Shown here: piece by piece, positions 1 to 9,371 of the stretch
Position numbering within the stretch: position 1 is the first letter of the stretch
How the letters are laid out: each line of letters starts with the position of its first letter
Origin: Singulisphaera sp. GP187
GTDB lineage: Bacteria > Planctomycetota > Phycisphaerae > Phycisphaerales > SM1A02
Direction of reading: 5' to 3'
Length of the DNA: 64,000 nucleotides
Assembly: GCA_945869475.1 (NCBI GenBank)
Contig: CAMBOV010000008.1
Location: 62,001-126,000 of the forward strand
The notes under the pieces: model-generated
What the model saw: only the letters and a program-made list of their open reading frames with translations
The model's database searches: none
Told to the model about the DNA's origin: nothing
Position numbers and translations under genes: made by a program

Positions 1-2
1 GG

Positions 3-191
3 ATCGTCGAGATTCCACGACCTGACGGAACAGTCTGGGCGCACTCTGATTTTCAGCTCTTCGCTCGATCGGATGCACTCAAGGCCGCCGATCCAATCGC
101 ACGAATGCTCGATTTCACTCGCGGATTGCAGGGACGCAGCCAGTTCGAAGACGACGTCTCGATCGTCGAGATGATTATCGCGAAGAGCTAG
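3..191 (+). CDS. C-terminal end of a SpoIIE-like protein phosphatase (partial)
   Basis: An open frame enters from the left edge and ends with TAG at 189-191. The 62 residues visible include a tail with the motif FEDDVSIVEM, which resembles the last acidic strand of PP2C/SpoIIE serine/threonine phosphatases, where adjacent aspartates bind metal. Such proteins dephosphorylate anti-sigma factor antagonists or act as response-regulator outputs. The rest of the protein lies outside the window, so any receiver or sensor domain cannot be seen. The assignment rests on this short tail alone and is tentative. Confidence 0.45.
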   Translation: MVEIPRPDGTVWAHSDFQLFARSDALKAADPIARMLDFTRGLQGRSQFEDDVSIVEMIIAKS

Positions 192-217
192 CCGCATCGC
201 GCCCGACGCGCGCTCGT

Positions 218-223
218 TACGCT
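218..223 (+). promoter_or_regulatory. putative -10 box of the DUF72 gene
   Basis: TACGCT ends 9 bases before the ATG at 233 (12 before the ATG at 236). This fits the short-leader pattern seen throughout the window. A GAGG just before the ATG could alternatively be a weak ribosome binding site. Confidence 0.4.
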
Positions 224-232
224 CTGAGGTGC

Positions 233-1222
233 ATGATGCGTCGACCTGATCCGAGTCAGCTCTTGCTCTTCGGTGATGAGCCCGACCCTGCACGGGTGCA
301 GCTCGCGTCGATCGATTCAGAACTGCACACTATCGGCGCGAAACTCTTGCAGTCGATTCGATTAGGCACGAGTTCGTGGAGTTTTCCTGGATGGCGCGGA
401 ATCGTCTGGGAGAGTGCATCATCCACGGCAGTCCTCGCACGGGATGGTCTCGCAACGTATGCGAAGCATCCGCTCTTGCGCACGGTGGGACTCGACAAGA
501 CGTACTACAAGCCCGCGCCTCGCGAAGAGTTTGCTCGCTTGCGCGCGCAAGTCACCGACGATTTTCGCTTTCTCGTGAAGGCGCACGAAGCGCTCACACG
601 ACACGATGTGGTCGCAGCGTCGACGACGAAGAGTGTCTATCTCGACCCTGGCTACGCGCTCGACGCGGTGATCGATCCGGTCATGCAAGGACTCCAAGCC
701 TCCGCAGGACCGATCCTCTTTCAATTCTCGCCGATGGGGTTACGCACTGCCAAAGATGCGGAGGCGTTCATTCGGCGGCTCGGGACGTTTCTGTGTGCAT
801 TGCCCATTGGTCCGCTCTACGCTGTTGAAGTGCGTGACCGCGCGCTCTTGCGCCCATCGTGGGCGTCGATGCTGCGCGAGAGTGGCGCAGCGCACTCATA
901 CTGTGTGCATCCGTCGATGCCGCCTCCGTCGGTGCAGGCACAGACGGTCGATCCAATCACCCAGCCTGCGATCGTGAGTCGCTGGATGTTGCACGCAGGG
1001 CTCGGCTACGACGCGGCCGTCGACCGATACGAACCATTCGATCGGATCGTCGACGCAGACTCCGCGAGTCGTGAGCAATTCGCTCGACTCTGCGCCGTGG
1101 CAATCGAACATGGCAAGGATGCCTGGGTCATCGTCAACAACAAAGCCGAAGGATCGGCTCCCCGCTCAGTCGAGCTTCTCGCGCGTGCCGTTGTTGCGGC
1201 GGCGCCGACTGCGAGTTCTTGA
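233..1222 (+). CDS. DUF72 (YecE-like) domain protein
   Basis: The 329-residue product carries the DUF72 signature near residues 42-56 (IRLGTSSWSFPGWRG) followed by a TIM-barrel-like sequence with a YYKP segment and the conserved FLVKAHEALT stretch. The family is widespread and its biochemical role is unknown; structures suggest a TIM barrel related to sugar-phosphate enzymes. The first ATG (233) is adjacent to a second at 236, so the exact start is uncertain by one codon. It stands alone, convergent with the last gene of the menaquinone operon. Family assignment is firm, function is not. Confidence 0.85.
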   Translation: MMRRPDPSQLLLFGDEPDPARVQLASIDSELHTIGAKLLQSIRLGTSSWSFPGWRGIVWESASSTAVLARDGLATYAKHPLLRTVGLDKTYYKPAPREEFARLRAQVTDDFRFLVKAHEALTRHDVVAASTTKSVYLDPGYALDAVIDPVMQGLQASAGPILFQFSPMGLRTAKDAEAFIRRLGTFLCALPIGPLYAVEVRDRALLRPSWASMLRESGAAHSYCVHPSMPPPSVQAQTVDPITQPAIVSRWMLHAGLGYDAAVDRYEPFDRIVDADSASREQFARLCAVAIEHGKDAWVIVNNKAEGSAPRSVELLARAVVAAAPTASS

Positions 1223-1279
1223 CAGCTCGCGCGACTCAGCCACGTCGACGGTGGGAAAGTGCCCGCACGAGGTAAGACC

Positions 1280-2281
1280 TCAACGTAAAGAGGAGTTGGG
1301 TGTCGACGACTCGAGCGCTCGCACATTGGCGTTATCGCGCAGTGCGTCGAGAGTCGCTCGTGTGCGATTCAGTTCGCCGCGAATCGCTCCAAAGTCAGGT
1401 CGTGCCGCGGCCATCCACGCACCGAACTCACCCCGCTGGGCGCGCGCGCTCAGCACGGCGAGTTGCGCCGTTGCATCGGAAGCCTTCCACGCCTGCGCGG
1501 CAGCGACAAAGTAGGGCTCACCGGCGCGCATCTCGATGAGCAACTCTTCGCCACGCAGTCGTGCAAGCGGATACTCATTCGCCTTCGAAACAATCGCGGC
1601 ACTTTCGCTTCGCGCGGATTGGTAGAGCGAGGCGCCATCCCCTCCTGCTCGGATACGGTCTTGTGAACGGGAAATCCAGCGAATCTGCTCGGTCGCAACG
1701 CACGTGCTCCACGCGAGATCTTGAGCCGCAGCGAGCGCAGCGCAGGCATCGCGAATCTTCTTCGCGCGTGGCGCATCAGCTGAGAGTGGAACAAACGCAT
1801 CTGCGCGTTGAATCGCCTGCCACGCCAATCGCGATGCGGCTTGTTGGGTATCGAGGCGCGCGACGAGTGTGAGCATGCGCGCTGCGTCGATCATCGCGAC
1901 GATACGGTCGCATGCTTCGTCGCGCCGACTGAACCGCTCGAGCCGACGACTGTCCGCGTCGAGCAGGGCGATCCACTCTTTGATTCGAGTCACGTCGGGC
2001 GCCGTTGCGTACCAATCGATTCTCCACTCGCATGGAGCGGCGAGTGCGGTGCACAGCGTCAGAATCTCGCCGTGCGCTGCGTCGAGTTCACTGATCGCAC
2101 CCTCGCTCGGCAGCCATCCACGAGAACGAAAGTACTCACGCATCACGCGGGGACATCGGCGTGCGAGATCGTCCGCAACACCCTCTGTGCAGTTGGGAAG
2201 CGCGGGCGCGGCTGTCACATCCTGTTGCGGCGCGGTCGCGAGAGCGCTCGAGAACGCGAGAATGGCGACAATCGCACTCAC
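1280..2281 (-). CDS. unknown secreted protein, last gene of the menaquinone operon
   Basis: The 333-residue product begins with a hydrophobic signal-like segment (residues 1-20, ending near ATAPQQ), so it is probably exported. The rest is rich in Ala, Arg and Glu/Asp, is predicted helical, and has several cysteines in the first 90 residues (around 31, 49, 76 and 82) that might form disulfides. I recognise no family. Its ATG overlaps the menC stop as ATGA, so it is translationally coupled to the menaquinone genes, although nothing in the sequence suggests enzymatic activity such as the missing MenE step. It converges on the DUF72 gene with 57 bases between stops. Confidence 0.7.
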   Translation of the reverse strand: MSAIVAILAFSSALATAPQQDVTAAPALPNCTEGVADDLARRCPRVMREYFRSRGWLPSEGAISELDAAHGEILTLCTALAAPCEWRIDWYATAPDVTRIKEWIALLDADSRRLERFSRRDEACDRIVAMIDAARMLTLVARLDTQQAASRLAWQAIQRADAFVPLSADAPRAKKIRDACAALAAAQDLAWSTCVATEQIRWISRSQDRIRAGGDGASLYQSARSESAAIVSKANEYPLARLRGEELLIEMRAGEPYFVAAAQAWKASDATAQLAVLSARAQRGEFGAWMAAARPDFGAIRGELNRTRATLDALRDNANVRALESSTPNSSLR

Positions 2282-3288
2282 GGCAGCTCAAAGGTCTTGG
2301 CGGGTGCGAAGTCGAGTTGAGGCACGGGCAGAGTCGCGGAAATTGCCATCTGACCCTCGATGATTCGCGCCGGCTCGACGATATCGGAGGCGAAGAGCCC
2401 TGCCGTGCCGAGTCCATGATCGCGATCGCCAACCCCTAGTGCAGTCGCCATGCGCGCGACCAGCGCAATGGTGTACGAACTCTCAACAGCCGTCGACAGG
2501 ACGGTCTCAACGCCAAAAATGCGTCCCTGCGTCACGACCGACTCGACCTCTTCGAGCGCCCCGAGTAGCGACGGCTTCACGACTTGCACTTCAACCCCTG
2601 GTGCGCCGAGCACCTCTTCGAGGTCGACTCCAAGGTGCAGACTCTCGTCGATCGCCATCACCACGCCGACACGACGGGAGAGTTCGCTCAGATCTGCGTG
2701 ATTCTTCAGCGGCTCTTCGACATACTCGATGCGCGAGGCATCGAGTCGACTCAACAGACGCTGCGCAGCGTCGAGGGTCATCATGCGATTGCCATCGAGA
2801 CGAATACGAACGTCTTCGTTGACGAGTGAGAGAATTGTGTTGATCGTGCGCAGGTCATCGACCGGCTTGCCACGACCGATCTTGATCTTGATCGTCTTGA
2901 ATCCCTCGAAGGCTCCAGCGGTGAATGCGTCTTTCGCGTCGCGCGCTCCACCTGAGAAGAATGCGTTGATGCCAACAGACGTTGCGGGCAGCGGATCGCC
3001 AAACCCGAATCGCTTGTTCGCCGCTGACGTCTCGACGGCGCACGAGAGTCCAAAGGCCGCACTCGGAAGCATTGGCGTTGAATGTTTCTCGATCGCCTCC
3101 TTCACCGCCGCGAGTGCGTCGGCGAGCGATTCACGGTGAAATCCCACGAGCGGCGCAATTTCGCCGTAGCCCACGCGCGCTCCCTGGGTGCATCGCACCA
3201 TGATTCCTTCGCGCACCTGGACACTCGTCGAACCCACGATGTAGGGTTTCTTGAAGGGCAATGCGAAGTAGGCGAGATCAAACTTCAT
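2278..3288 (-). CDS. menC: o-succinylbenzoate synthase (MenC)
   Basis: MenC dehydrates SHCHC to o-succinylbenzoate in menaquinone synthesis. The 336-residue product has the enolase-superfamily pattern: KIKIGRG carrying the KxK catalytic lysine, LDGNRMM and YVEEPL and AIDESL providing the three metal-binding acids, and VVKPS with the second catalytic lysine. The open frame extends upstream to 3462, but the ATG at 3288 overlaps the menA stop as ATGA and begins the conserved sequence [12 protein letters not shown], so it is chosen as the start. The family also contains dipeptide epimerases and N-acylamino acid racemases; the operon context favours MenC. Confidence 0.88.
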   Translation of the reverse strand: MKFDLAYFALPFKKPYIVGSTSVQVREGIMVRCTQGARVGYGEIAPLVGFHRESLADALAAVKEAIEKHSTPMLPSAAFGLSCAVETSAANKRFGFGDPLPATSVGINAFFSGGARDAKDAFTAGAFEGFKTIKIKIGRGKPVDDLRTINTILSLVNEDVRIRLDGNRMMTLDAAQRLLSRLDASRIEYVEEPLKNHADLSELSRRVGVVMAIDESLHLGVDLEEVLGAPGVEVQVVKPSLLGALEEVESVVTQGRIFGVETVLSTAVESSYTIALVARMATALGVGDRDHGLGTAGLFASDIVEPARIIEGQMAISATLPVPQLDFAPAKTFELP

Positions 3289-4166
3289 AGGTTCAAACCG
3301 ATGGACAGCAGAACACCGTACATGAGGATCGCCGCGCCCGTCGCCGCAAGCACGCCGTTCAACGGACGACCTTGCGATCCCGCGAGCACACTTCGTGACG
3401 CGGGTACGAGCAGAAGAAGTGAGACCCCGGCATTCACGCACCACCAGCGATCCGTGAGCCACGCGAGTGCGACCGCGCAGAGCGCCGCCGCGGCAAGGAA
3501 CGCGACATATTCGACGCGCGCGAATGGCACGCCACAGCGCACGGCGAGTGTTCGCTTGTTCGCGGCACGATCGGTCGCTTCATCTCGAAGATTGTTGACG
3601 CCGATGAGCGCTGCCGCGAGACATCCGCAACCGATCCCAGCGATGACGGACAGCCACGACCAACTCAGCGCCTGCGCTGCATAGGTGCCCGCGACTGCGA
3701 TGGGACCGAAGAAGAGAAACGCGAAGAGCTCGCCCAACCCGTGGTAGGCAATCGACCATCCACTCGCTGTATAAAGAATCGCACACGCGACCGACACTCC
3801 ACCGAGCACGATGAAGGGCCATCCTGCGCGAAGAGCGAGCACGGTCACGCTCGGAACGACGACGAGAACCACGACCAACACCGTTGCGATCAGCATCGCG
3901 CGCGCTGAGATCAACCCCGAAGCGACGGCGCGGGTCGGCCCCAATCGTTCATCCGTGTCAGCCCCCTTGCGTGCGTCGAAGAGGTCATTTGCAAAGTTGC
4001 ACGCGATTTGAATTCCAAGAGCACCCGTCAGGGCGGCGCCCGCGCTCGCAAGGTGAAAGACTGTGTCGCCCTGCGCAAGTGCCGAGCCAACCGCCACTGG
4101 AGCAAAGCCAGCAGTGAGTGTGCGAGGACGAGTCGCAGCGAACCAGACTCGCCACCTTTCACTCAT
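3285..4166 (-). CDS. menA: 1,4-dihydroxy-2-naphthoate polyprenyltransferase (MenA)
   Basis: An integral membrane UbiA-family prenyltransferase of 293 residues that would join a polyprenyl chain to 1,4-dihydroxy-2-naphthoate to give demethylmenaquinone. The first Asp-rich motif is [13 protein letters not shown] at residues 60-72, and a second, NNLRDEATD, lies around residue 200. About eight hydrophobic segments follow. Its ATG overlaps the stop of the MenH-MenB gene as ATGA, and its stop overlaps the menC start in the same way, so it sits in the middle of a tightly coupled operon. Length and motifs match MenA. Confidence 0.92.
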   Translation of the reverse strand: MSERWRVWFAATRPRTLTAGFAPVAVGSALAQGDTVFHLASAGAALTGALGIQIACNFANDLFDARKGADTDERLGPTRAVASGLISARAMLIATVLVVVLVVVPSVTVLALRAGWPFIVLGGVSVACAILYTASGWSIAYHGLGELFAFLFFGPIAVAGTYAAQALSWSWLSVIAGIGCGCLAAALIGVNNLRDEATDRAANKRTLAVRCGVPFARVEYVAFLAAAALCAVALAWLTDRWWCVNAGVSLLLLVPASRSVLAGSQGRPLNGVLAATGAAILMYGVLLSIGLNL

Positions 4167-5839
4167 GGACGGCGTGGGAACGAACCGAAGTCGGGGGGAC
4201 GTTTCTCGAGAAATGCATGATGACCCTCTTGCCCCTCTTCAGTCATGTAATAGAGAAGCGTCGCGTTTCCAGCCAATTCTTGGAGTCCCGCCTGCCCGTC
4301 GCAATCGGCGTTGAGCGCCGACTTCAGGCAGCGGATCGCCAGCGGAGAGTTCGAGAGAATCTCGCGTGCCCACTTCACTGTCTCGCTCTCGAGTTGCGCA
4401 AGTGGCACAACGCAATTGATCAAGCCCATCTCGAGCGCAGCTTTCGCGTCGTACTGCCGGCAGAGAAACCAAATTTCGCGCGCCTTCTTCTGCCCGACGA
4501 TGCGCGCCATGTACGAAGCACCGAAGCCCCCGTCGAACGATCCAACTTTCGGACCGGTCTGTCCAAAGATTGCGTTGTCTGCGGCAATCGTGAGATCACA
4601 CACCATGTGCAAGACGTGACCGCCACCGATGGCGTATCCAGCCACCATCGCGATCACGGGCTTTGGACAAGTGCGAATCTCGCGCTGCAAGTCGAGCACG
4701 TTCAAACTTTGCGTGCCGTCGGCGTCTGCGTATCCAGCTTCGTGACGGATGCGCATGTCACCACCCGAACAGAATGCGAGCGTGCCCTCCCCTGTCAAGA
4801 TGATCACTCCGATGGTTGCGTCGTAGCGAGCTGCGCGCAACGCACTTCGCATCGACTCGACGGTCTGCGGTCGAAATGCATTGCGAACCTCAGGACGGCA
4901 CATCGTGATCTTTGCGATGCCCTCAGCCGTTTCGTAGCGGATGTCTTGAAAGGTGCCAGCGGATTGCCACGGCACAGACGAAGTTTGAGAAGGTTGTGTG
5001 TGCATTGTTCTGTGGACTGCGCTCGCAAGAGATGAAGGTTGTTCGAGATGCACCGCGTGGCCAGCGTCTGCGATCACGCTGGTTGCGATTCCACTCGCGT
5101 GCGCTCGATGGGCGACAGCACAATACCGTCGATCATCGCCCCCAACGATAAGCGAAAGTCGTGCGCGCATTTCAGCGAGCGCAGTCCACCGCGCGATCGA
5201 TCGACCTGGGGAACAGCCTGCGACGATCCGCCCCCACAGTGCCGCCGAATCGCCCTGCGCGAGTTGCTCGCTGCGCACTCGCGCGATTCGTTCGAAGTCG
5301 CCGTGAGCACGAAGTCGATCAAAGAGACTCTGTGCGTACCACTCGGTGACGAGTGACTCTGCGCGCTCGCCGATCGACGACTCGCTCGCGGCGGCGAGGT
5401 TCGCAAAGCGCAGTTCGAGTTGATCATCTGAGGCTGCGCGCGCCTCTCGCTCGGCGGGATCATCGAGTCCGGGATGCGCGCTCAGCAGGATCAGGTGACC
5501 GAGCAGACTCTTCGACTGCACCGCCATCTCAAGCGCAATTCGCCCGCCCATCGAATACCCAATCACGTTGAATCCGTCGCGCGTGCGCTGATCGCCTGCG
5601 AGTTGCGCGAGAATCTCCGCGGCGAACGCACTGAGACCAATCGTTGCAGTCGGCTCACTTCGCGCCGCGATGCGACGGGCAACGTCAAGCAGATCGATTC
5701 GAAGTGCGGGCTGCACCTCGGCGCCGCACGGAGGCCGTCGCGCACTCTCAAACCCATCCCAGTCGCAGGGTGATCCAAGAAAGCCGTGAATCAAGACCAG
5801 TGGGCGGCGCCTGGTGCCGTTCTGCGAACCTGAGTTCAC
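4163..5839 (-). CDS. menH-menB: MenH-MenB fusion: SHCHC synthase plus 1,4-dihydroxy-2-naphthoyl-CoA synthase
   Basis: One continuous frame encodes two menaquinone enzymes. Counting from GTG 5839, residues 1 to about 278 are an alpha/beta hydrolase: oxyanion motif LIHGFLG, nucleophile Ser96 in GYSMGG, acid near GGDD, and His261 in AGHAVHL, as in MenH. Residues from about 295 to 558 are a nearly canonical MenB crotonase with [19 protein letters not shown] and [13 protein letters not shown]. The GTG overlaps the menD stop as GTGA, like the other junctions of the operon; an in-frame ATG at 5857 is the alternative. No stop or ribosome binding site separates the halves, although Met279 (5005) could in principle restart translation. 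The two enzymes are not consecutive: MenC and MenE act between them. Confidence 0.92.
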   Translation of the reverse strand: MNSGSQNGTRRRPLVLIHGFLGSPCDWDGFESARRPPCGAEVQPALRIDLLDVARRIAARSEPTATIGLSAFAAEILAQLAGDQRTRDGFNVIGYSMGGRIALEMAVQSKSLLGHLILLSAHPGLDDPAEREARAASDDQLELRFANLAAASESSIGERAESLVTEWYAQSLFDRLRAHGDFERIARVRSEQLAQGDSAALWGRIVAGCSPGRSIARWTALAEMRARLSLIVGGDDRRYCAVAHRAHASGIATSVIADAGHAVHLEQPSSLASAVHRTMHTQPSQTSSVPWQSAGTFQDIRYETAEGIAKITMCRPEVRNAFRPQTVESMRSALRAARYDATIGVIILTGEGTLAFCSGGDMRIRHEAGYADADGTQSLNVLDLQREIRTCPKPVIAMVAGYAIGGGHVLHMVCDLTIAADNAIFGQTGPKVGSFDGGFGASYMARIVGQKKAREIWFLCRQYDAKAALEMGLINCVVPLAQLESETVKWAREILSNSPLAIRCLKSALNADCDGQAGLQELAGNATLLYYMTEEGQEGHHAFLEKRPPDFGSFPRRP

Positions 5840-7713
5840 TGCGAGGCCTTCTCGCACGACGGGGTAGGGAGTTCGAGCCGCTCGCGAATCACGGCTTGAA
5901 GTTCACGGTGAAAGTGCAGGTTCTCACTGCGCACCGTGCGCACTTCGATCAGCGTTGACCGCTTCGAATGCACACTTCGGTCGTGTGCGTGCGCAAGCAC
6001 TTCGCGAAGTTCGCCGCGTGTCAGGGGCGCTTCATAGTGCAACGCGAAGGCCTGCGCGAGAGCTGAGAAGGTCGTGCCATGTGGAGCAGTTGCCCAGGGA
6101 TCCAAGAGCGTTGGATGATCGGCCAACGGAAGAAAGTGAAAGATCCCACCTCCATCATTATTCACCACGACGATCACGAGTGGAACGGGCGATGCACGCA
6201 CGAGGGCGAGCGATCCAACGTCGTGCAAGAGTGAGAGGTCGCCGAGATGCACGGTGGTCGCTGCTTTCGTTGCCCGCGCGTGGCCAACGGCGGTTGCGAT
6301 GAGTCCGTCGATTCCACTCGCTCCTCGATTGACCGCAATGTTCAAGGGCGCGTCGGTGCGAGCGGCGTGCATATCGGCATCTCGGATGGGCATACTGTTG
6401 CCGACGAGAAGCGTCGAGAGTGCACTCGATGAGGTGCTCGCGGCGTGTTCGGCGACGATGCGTGCGGTCGACGGTTCATCGAGTTGCTCGCTCTGCCCGT
6501 CGAGACGGTCGCGAAGCACAGACTCGACCTCACGCTCCGCATCAAGCCACGCGCGCGTGTAGTCGCTCGTCTGCGCAGATGCGCTGCGCGCACTCATCCG
6601 AGTCACGGATGCGAGCGCTGCGACTTGCGCACAGTCAAGCAAGATCTCCGCACGAACCGCGTGGTCTGGATCGATGCGCTCTGGACCCTCTCGAATCAGC
6701 AGTTCGCGCGCACCCTGCGCTCGAGCGTGGCCGAAAAATTGCGTGAGTCGCCGACTCGAACCACCTCCACCGACTCGAATGACGAACTCAGGACGAAGAA
6801 TCTCGCGTGCACGGTCGGAGAGCGCGATGAGATCTCCGTGCGCGATGATCGTGAGTTCTTGGCATCCGTGGCGCAATCCACTACCGATATCGGCGATGAC
6901 CGGAGCACCGATCGCCCGTGCGATCACTCGTGCCGCTGTTCGCATCGCCGGCGAATAGAGAGCTCCGACGCAGACGATGACGCGCGATGCGTCGCCCTGC
7001 TCGCGAGCGACGCGCGCGACGAGATCCTCGAGCACATCATCACTCGTGCGCGTCGAGGTGAGCACGCGGCGCCAGGGTTCGATGCCGGTGATCCACTGCG
7101 AGATCGATGCGAGCTCACTTCGATCCCACGGTTCGACTCGGGGCGCGAGTGGCTCACGAAACATCCAGTTCAGATGCACCGGCCCCGCGGGTCGTGTGGG
7201 ACCATGCGCGCGATGCCATGCTTCGTCTGCGGTTGAGAGCACCCACGGCAAGTCAATCGCCTCATCGGCACACGGGATGTCGACACTCCACCGAGCGAAC
7301 TCGCCAAAGATCTTTCGCTGCGAAATGCTCTGATTCGCGCCGCAATCATGCAGTTCTTCAGGACGGTCAGCGCTCACGATCAGCAGCGGCGTTCCAGTCT
7401 GCGCCGCCTCGACTACCGCGGGCATGAGATTCGCAACTGCCGTTCCTGAGGTCGTGATCACGACCGCCGCACGACCTGTGGCGCGTGCCGCTCCGAGTGC
7501 GACAAAACCTGCGGCGCGCTCATCATGCGCGATCATCGATTCGATGTGCGCAGCGTTCGAGACGGCGTGTGCGAGTGGCGCGCTTCGCGATCCAGGGCAG
7601 ACCACAGCGAGAGAGAGTCCGAGTCGTCCCCACTCGGTCAGCGCGAGTTGTGCCCAGAGCGCGTTGCGATTTGGCGCGGCTGCAAAGGGATCGACTGGCG
7701 TGCGAGTACTCAC
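5836..7713 (-). CDS. menD: SEPHCHC synthase (MenD)
   Basis: MenD is the thiamine-diphosphate enzyme that adds the succinyl semialdehyde unit from 2-oxoglutarate to isochorismate. The 625-residue product has the family layout: [13 protein letters not shown] at the N terminus, [25 protein letters not shown], then the C-terminal ThDP/metal segment [11 protein letters not shown] followed by [12 protein letters not shown]. The start is GTG at 7713, which overlaps the menF stop as GTGA; the encoded [10 protein letters not shown] is a plausible N terminus. Length is slightly above the usual 550-600 residues. Confidence 0.95.
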   Translation of the reverse strand: MSTRTPVDPFAAAPNRNALWAQLALTEWGRLGLSLAVVCPGSRSAPLAHAVSNAAHIESMIAHDERAAGFVALGAARATGRAAVVITTSGTAVANLMPAVVEAAQTGTPLLIVSADRPEELHDCGANQSISQRKIFGEFARWSVDIPCADEAIDLPWVLSTADEAWHRAHGPTRPAGPVHLNWMFREPLAPRVEPWDRSELASISQWITGIEPWRRVLTSTRTSDDVLEDLVARVAREQGDASRVIVCVGALYSPAMRTAARVIARAIGAPVIADIGSGLRHGCQELTIIAHGDLIALSDRAREILRPEFVIRVGGGGSSRRLTQFFGHARAQGARELLIREGPERIDPDHAVRAEILLDCAQVAALASVTRMSARSASAQTSDYTRAWLDAEREVESVLRDRLDGQSEQLDEPSTARIVAEHAASTSSSALSTLLVGNSMPIRDADMHAARTDAPLNIAVNRGASGIDGLIATAVGHARATKAATTVHLGDLSLLHDVGSLALVRASPVPLVIVVVNNDGGGIFHFLPLADHPTLLDPWATAPHGTTFSALAQAFALHYEAPLTRGELREVLAHAHDRSVHSKRSTLIEVRTVRSENLHFHRELQAVIRERLELPTPSCEKASQ

Positions 7714-9212
7714 GATCCAACAACCAATCGAGGACGTGAGTGCGACGAGAGTTCGGTCGGCCCCACAGCCTGCGCAGCCGAGGTCGCGCTCAAGTGATGC
7801 TCATGCGCCGCGCGCACGATGAGTGCATCGAACGAGGCGAGTTTGCGCGCCGTCTCGAGCCACTCGGCGTCCCCATCGGATCCCCGAACAATTCCAGCAC
7901 CGGAATACGCCGTCATTTCAGTGCCGACGATGAGTGCCGATCGAATCGCAACGCAGTAGTCGCTCTGACTCGAACTCATCACCCCGATAACCCCGCCGTA
8001 CAAACCGCGGCACATCCGCTCATGTTGCTGGATGAATTCGCGTGACGCGTCGACGGGCCATCCACACACGGCTGGAGTTGGATGAAGCGCACGGAGAATC
8101 GTGGTGTCGTCGATCGCTCGTGCAAGCGTGCCCGTTGCAACCGTCATGAGATGCTGCACGTGTCGCAGCCGCATGACGCTGGGAGAATCATCGCGCGTCA
8201 GGGTTGTCACCATCGGCGAGAGCACACTCTCGACGTGGCGAATCACAATCTCATGTTCGCGGCGATTCTTGTCGCTTGCGAGAAGCCGTCCCGCCAATCG
8301 ATCATCCGAGGCACTCTCTGGACCGCGCCCGCAGGTGCCGGCGATCGCCTCGCTCTGCAGAAACGCACCGCCTCGACGAAAAAGTCGCTCCGGACTCGCC
8401 CCGACGAATGCGCGACCGGGAGAGTGTTCGACCATGAAGTGAAAAGCGGCCGGCTCTTCTTGCATCAATCCCCACAAGACTGCGCATGGGTCAATCGACT
8501 CAATCGCGCTGTATCCGCGCGTTCGCGCGAGCACGACCTTTTCGATCGATCCCGTTGCGATCGCTCCGAGCGCTGCATCCATCCCATCAGCCCAACGAAC
8601 TGGATCACCATCGGAGTTCAATTGCAATCCGCGTGGAAGCTTTAGGTGATCGAGGGGAGGCTCGCATTGTTCGAGCGCATCGAGCGCGGCCGATCCATTG
8701 CCAACAACGTGCACCGCGAGCACACACTCGTTCGTACGTCGCATCTCAAGAATTGGCAGGATCACGCGCGAGCGCGCGAATCCCGACCACTCTGGAGCGT
8801 GTCGTCCCACTGCACTAGCGTCAAAGAAATGTGCGTGATAACAGAATGGTTCATTGCACCCACTCGTCGAGGGTGCGCTCGACTTCGTGGGTGAATCCAT
8901 CGCAACAGATTGCCCCTCGCCCGAGTCGAATGCGATCGCGTGACCGACGCCAGCGACGACGAGCGATCCCTCGCGGTTTCGAAAGTAGAAGCGCTCGCCG
9001 CTGCTCTGCGCTGCCAACCACCGCACGAGGTCGGCCGAGTCGATCTCGACTTCCATTCGCCGAAGTTGAGAAGGCGTCGACTGCCCGCGCGCCTGCGCCG
9101 CGATTTCATCCTGCAGCAGGCTGGTGGCGTCCTTCAACGAGTGACAACCTGCGAGTCGCTGGCAGGTCATGAGGGCGGTGAATTGGGAAGTCGTTGGGGT
9201 CATGGCAGTCAT
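7710..9212 (-). CDS. menF: isochorismate synthase (MenF), first gene of the menaquinone operon
   Basis: A chorismate-binding enzyme converting chorismate to isochorismate. Motifs of the family are in order: IEKVVLARTR, SEAIAGTCGRG, the conserved HEIVIRHV, VQHLMTVATGTL, LHPTPAVCGWP, and near the end AYSGAGIVRGSD followed by EWLETARKL. The open frame runs upstream to 9647 but would then overlap the divergent RNase D gene, so a start inside 9170-9212 is required. I choose ATG 9212 (MTAMTPTTSQ); ATG 9203 and ATG 9170 are equally possible and none has a clear ribosome binding site. About 500 residues, slightly longer than typical because of a variable N terminus. Confidence 0.9.
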   Translation of the reverse strand: MTAMTPTTSQFTALMTCQRLAGCHSLKDATSLLQDEIAAQARGQSTPSQLRRMEVEIDSADLVRWLAAQSSGERFYFRNREGSLVVAGVGHAIAFDSGEGQSVAMDSPTKSSAPSTSGCNEPFCYHAHFFDASAVGRHAPEWSGFARSRVILPILEMRRTNECVLAVHVVGNGSAALDALEQCEPPLDHLKLPRGLQLNSDGDPVRWADGMDAALGAIATGSIEKVVLARTRGYSAIESIDPCAVLWGLMQEEPAAFHFMVEHSPGRAFVGASPERLFRRGGAFLQSEAIAGTCGRGPESASDDRLAGRLLASDKNRREHEIVIRHVESVLSPMVTTLTRDDSPSVMRLRHVQHLMTVATGTLARAIDDTTILRALHPTPAVCGWPVDASREFIQQHERMCRGLYGGVIGVMSSSQSDYCVAIRSALIVGTEMTAYSGAGIVRGSDGDAEWLETARKLASFDALIVRAAHEHHLSATSAAQAVGPTELSSHSRPRLVVGS

Positions 9213-9355
9213 GCAGGACGGGGCACCGAGCCCCGTGGGAAGTGTGGTTTGGTGATGATAGGAAGTGACCCGCGATTCCTCTGCGATTTCGTTGGCGCAC
9301 CGCACGCCGTTATTGGACGCGGAACTGAATGATGGGTGCTGCGCGACTGACTCTG

Positions 9356-9361
9356 TACCCT
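9356..9361 (+). promoter_or_regulatory. putative -10 box of the RNase D gene
   Basis: TACCCT ends 10 bases before the ATG at 9372, in the 159-base divergent region between menF and this gene. It predicts a leader of only about 3-4 bases. Confidence 0.4.
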
Positions 9362-9371
9362 CACAACTCGA

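Noticed and set aside
1223-1279. Terminator between the DUF72 gene and the menaquinone operon
   Set aside because: No stable hairpin with a T-run can be seen in the 57 bases.
5003-5005. Separate menB start at internal Met279
   Set aside because: There is no stop codon before it, no ribosome binding site and no TANNNT box at the usual distance; the frame is continuous, so a fusion is the simpler reading.
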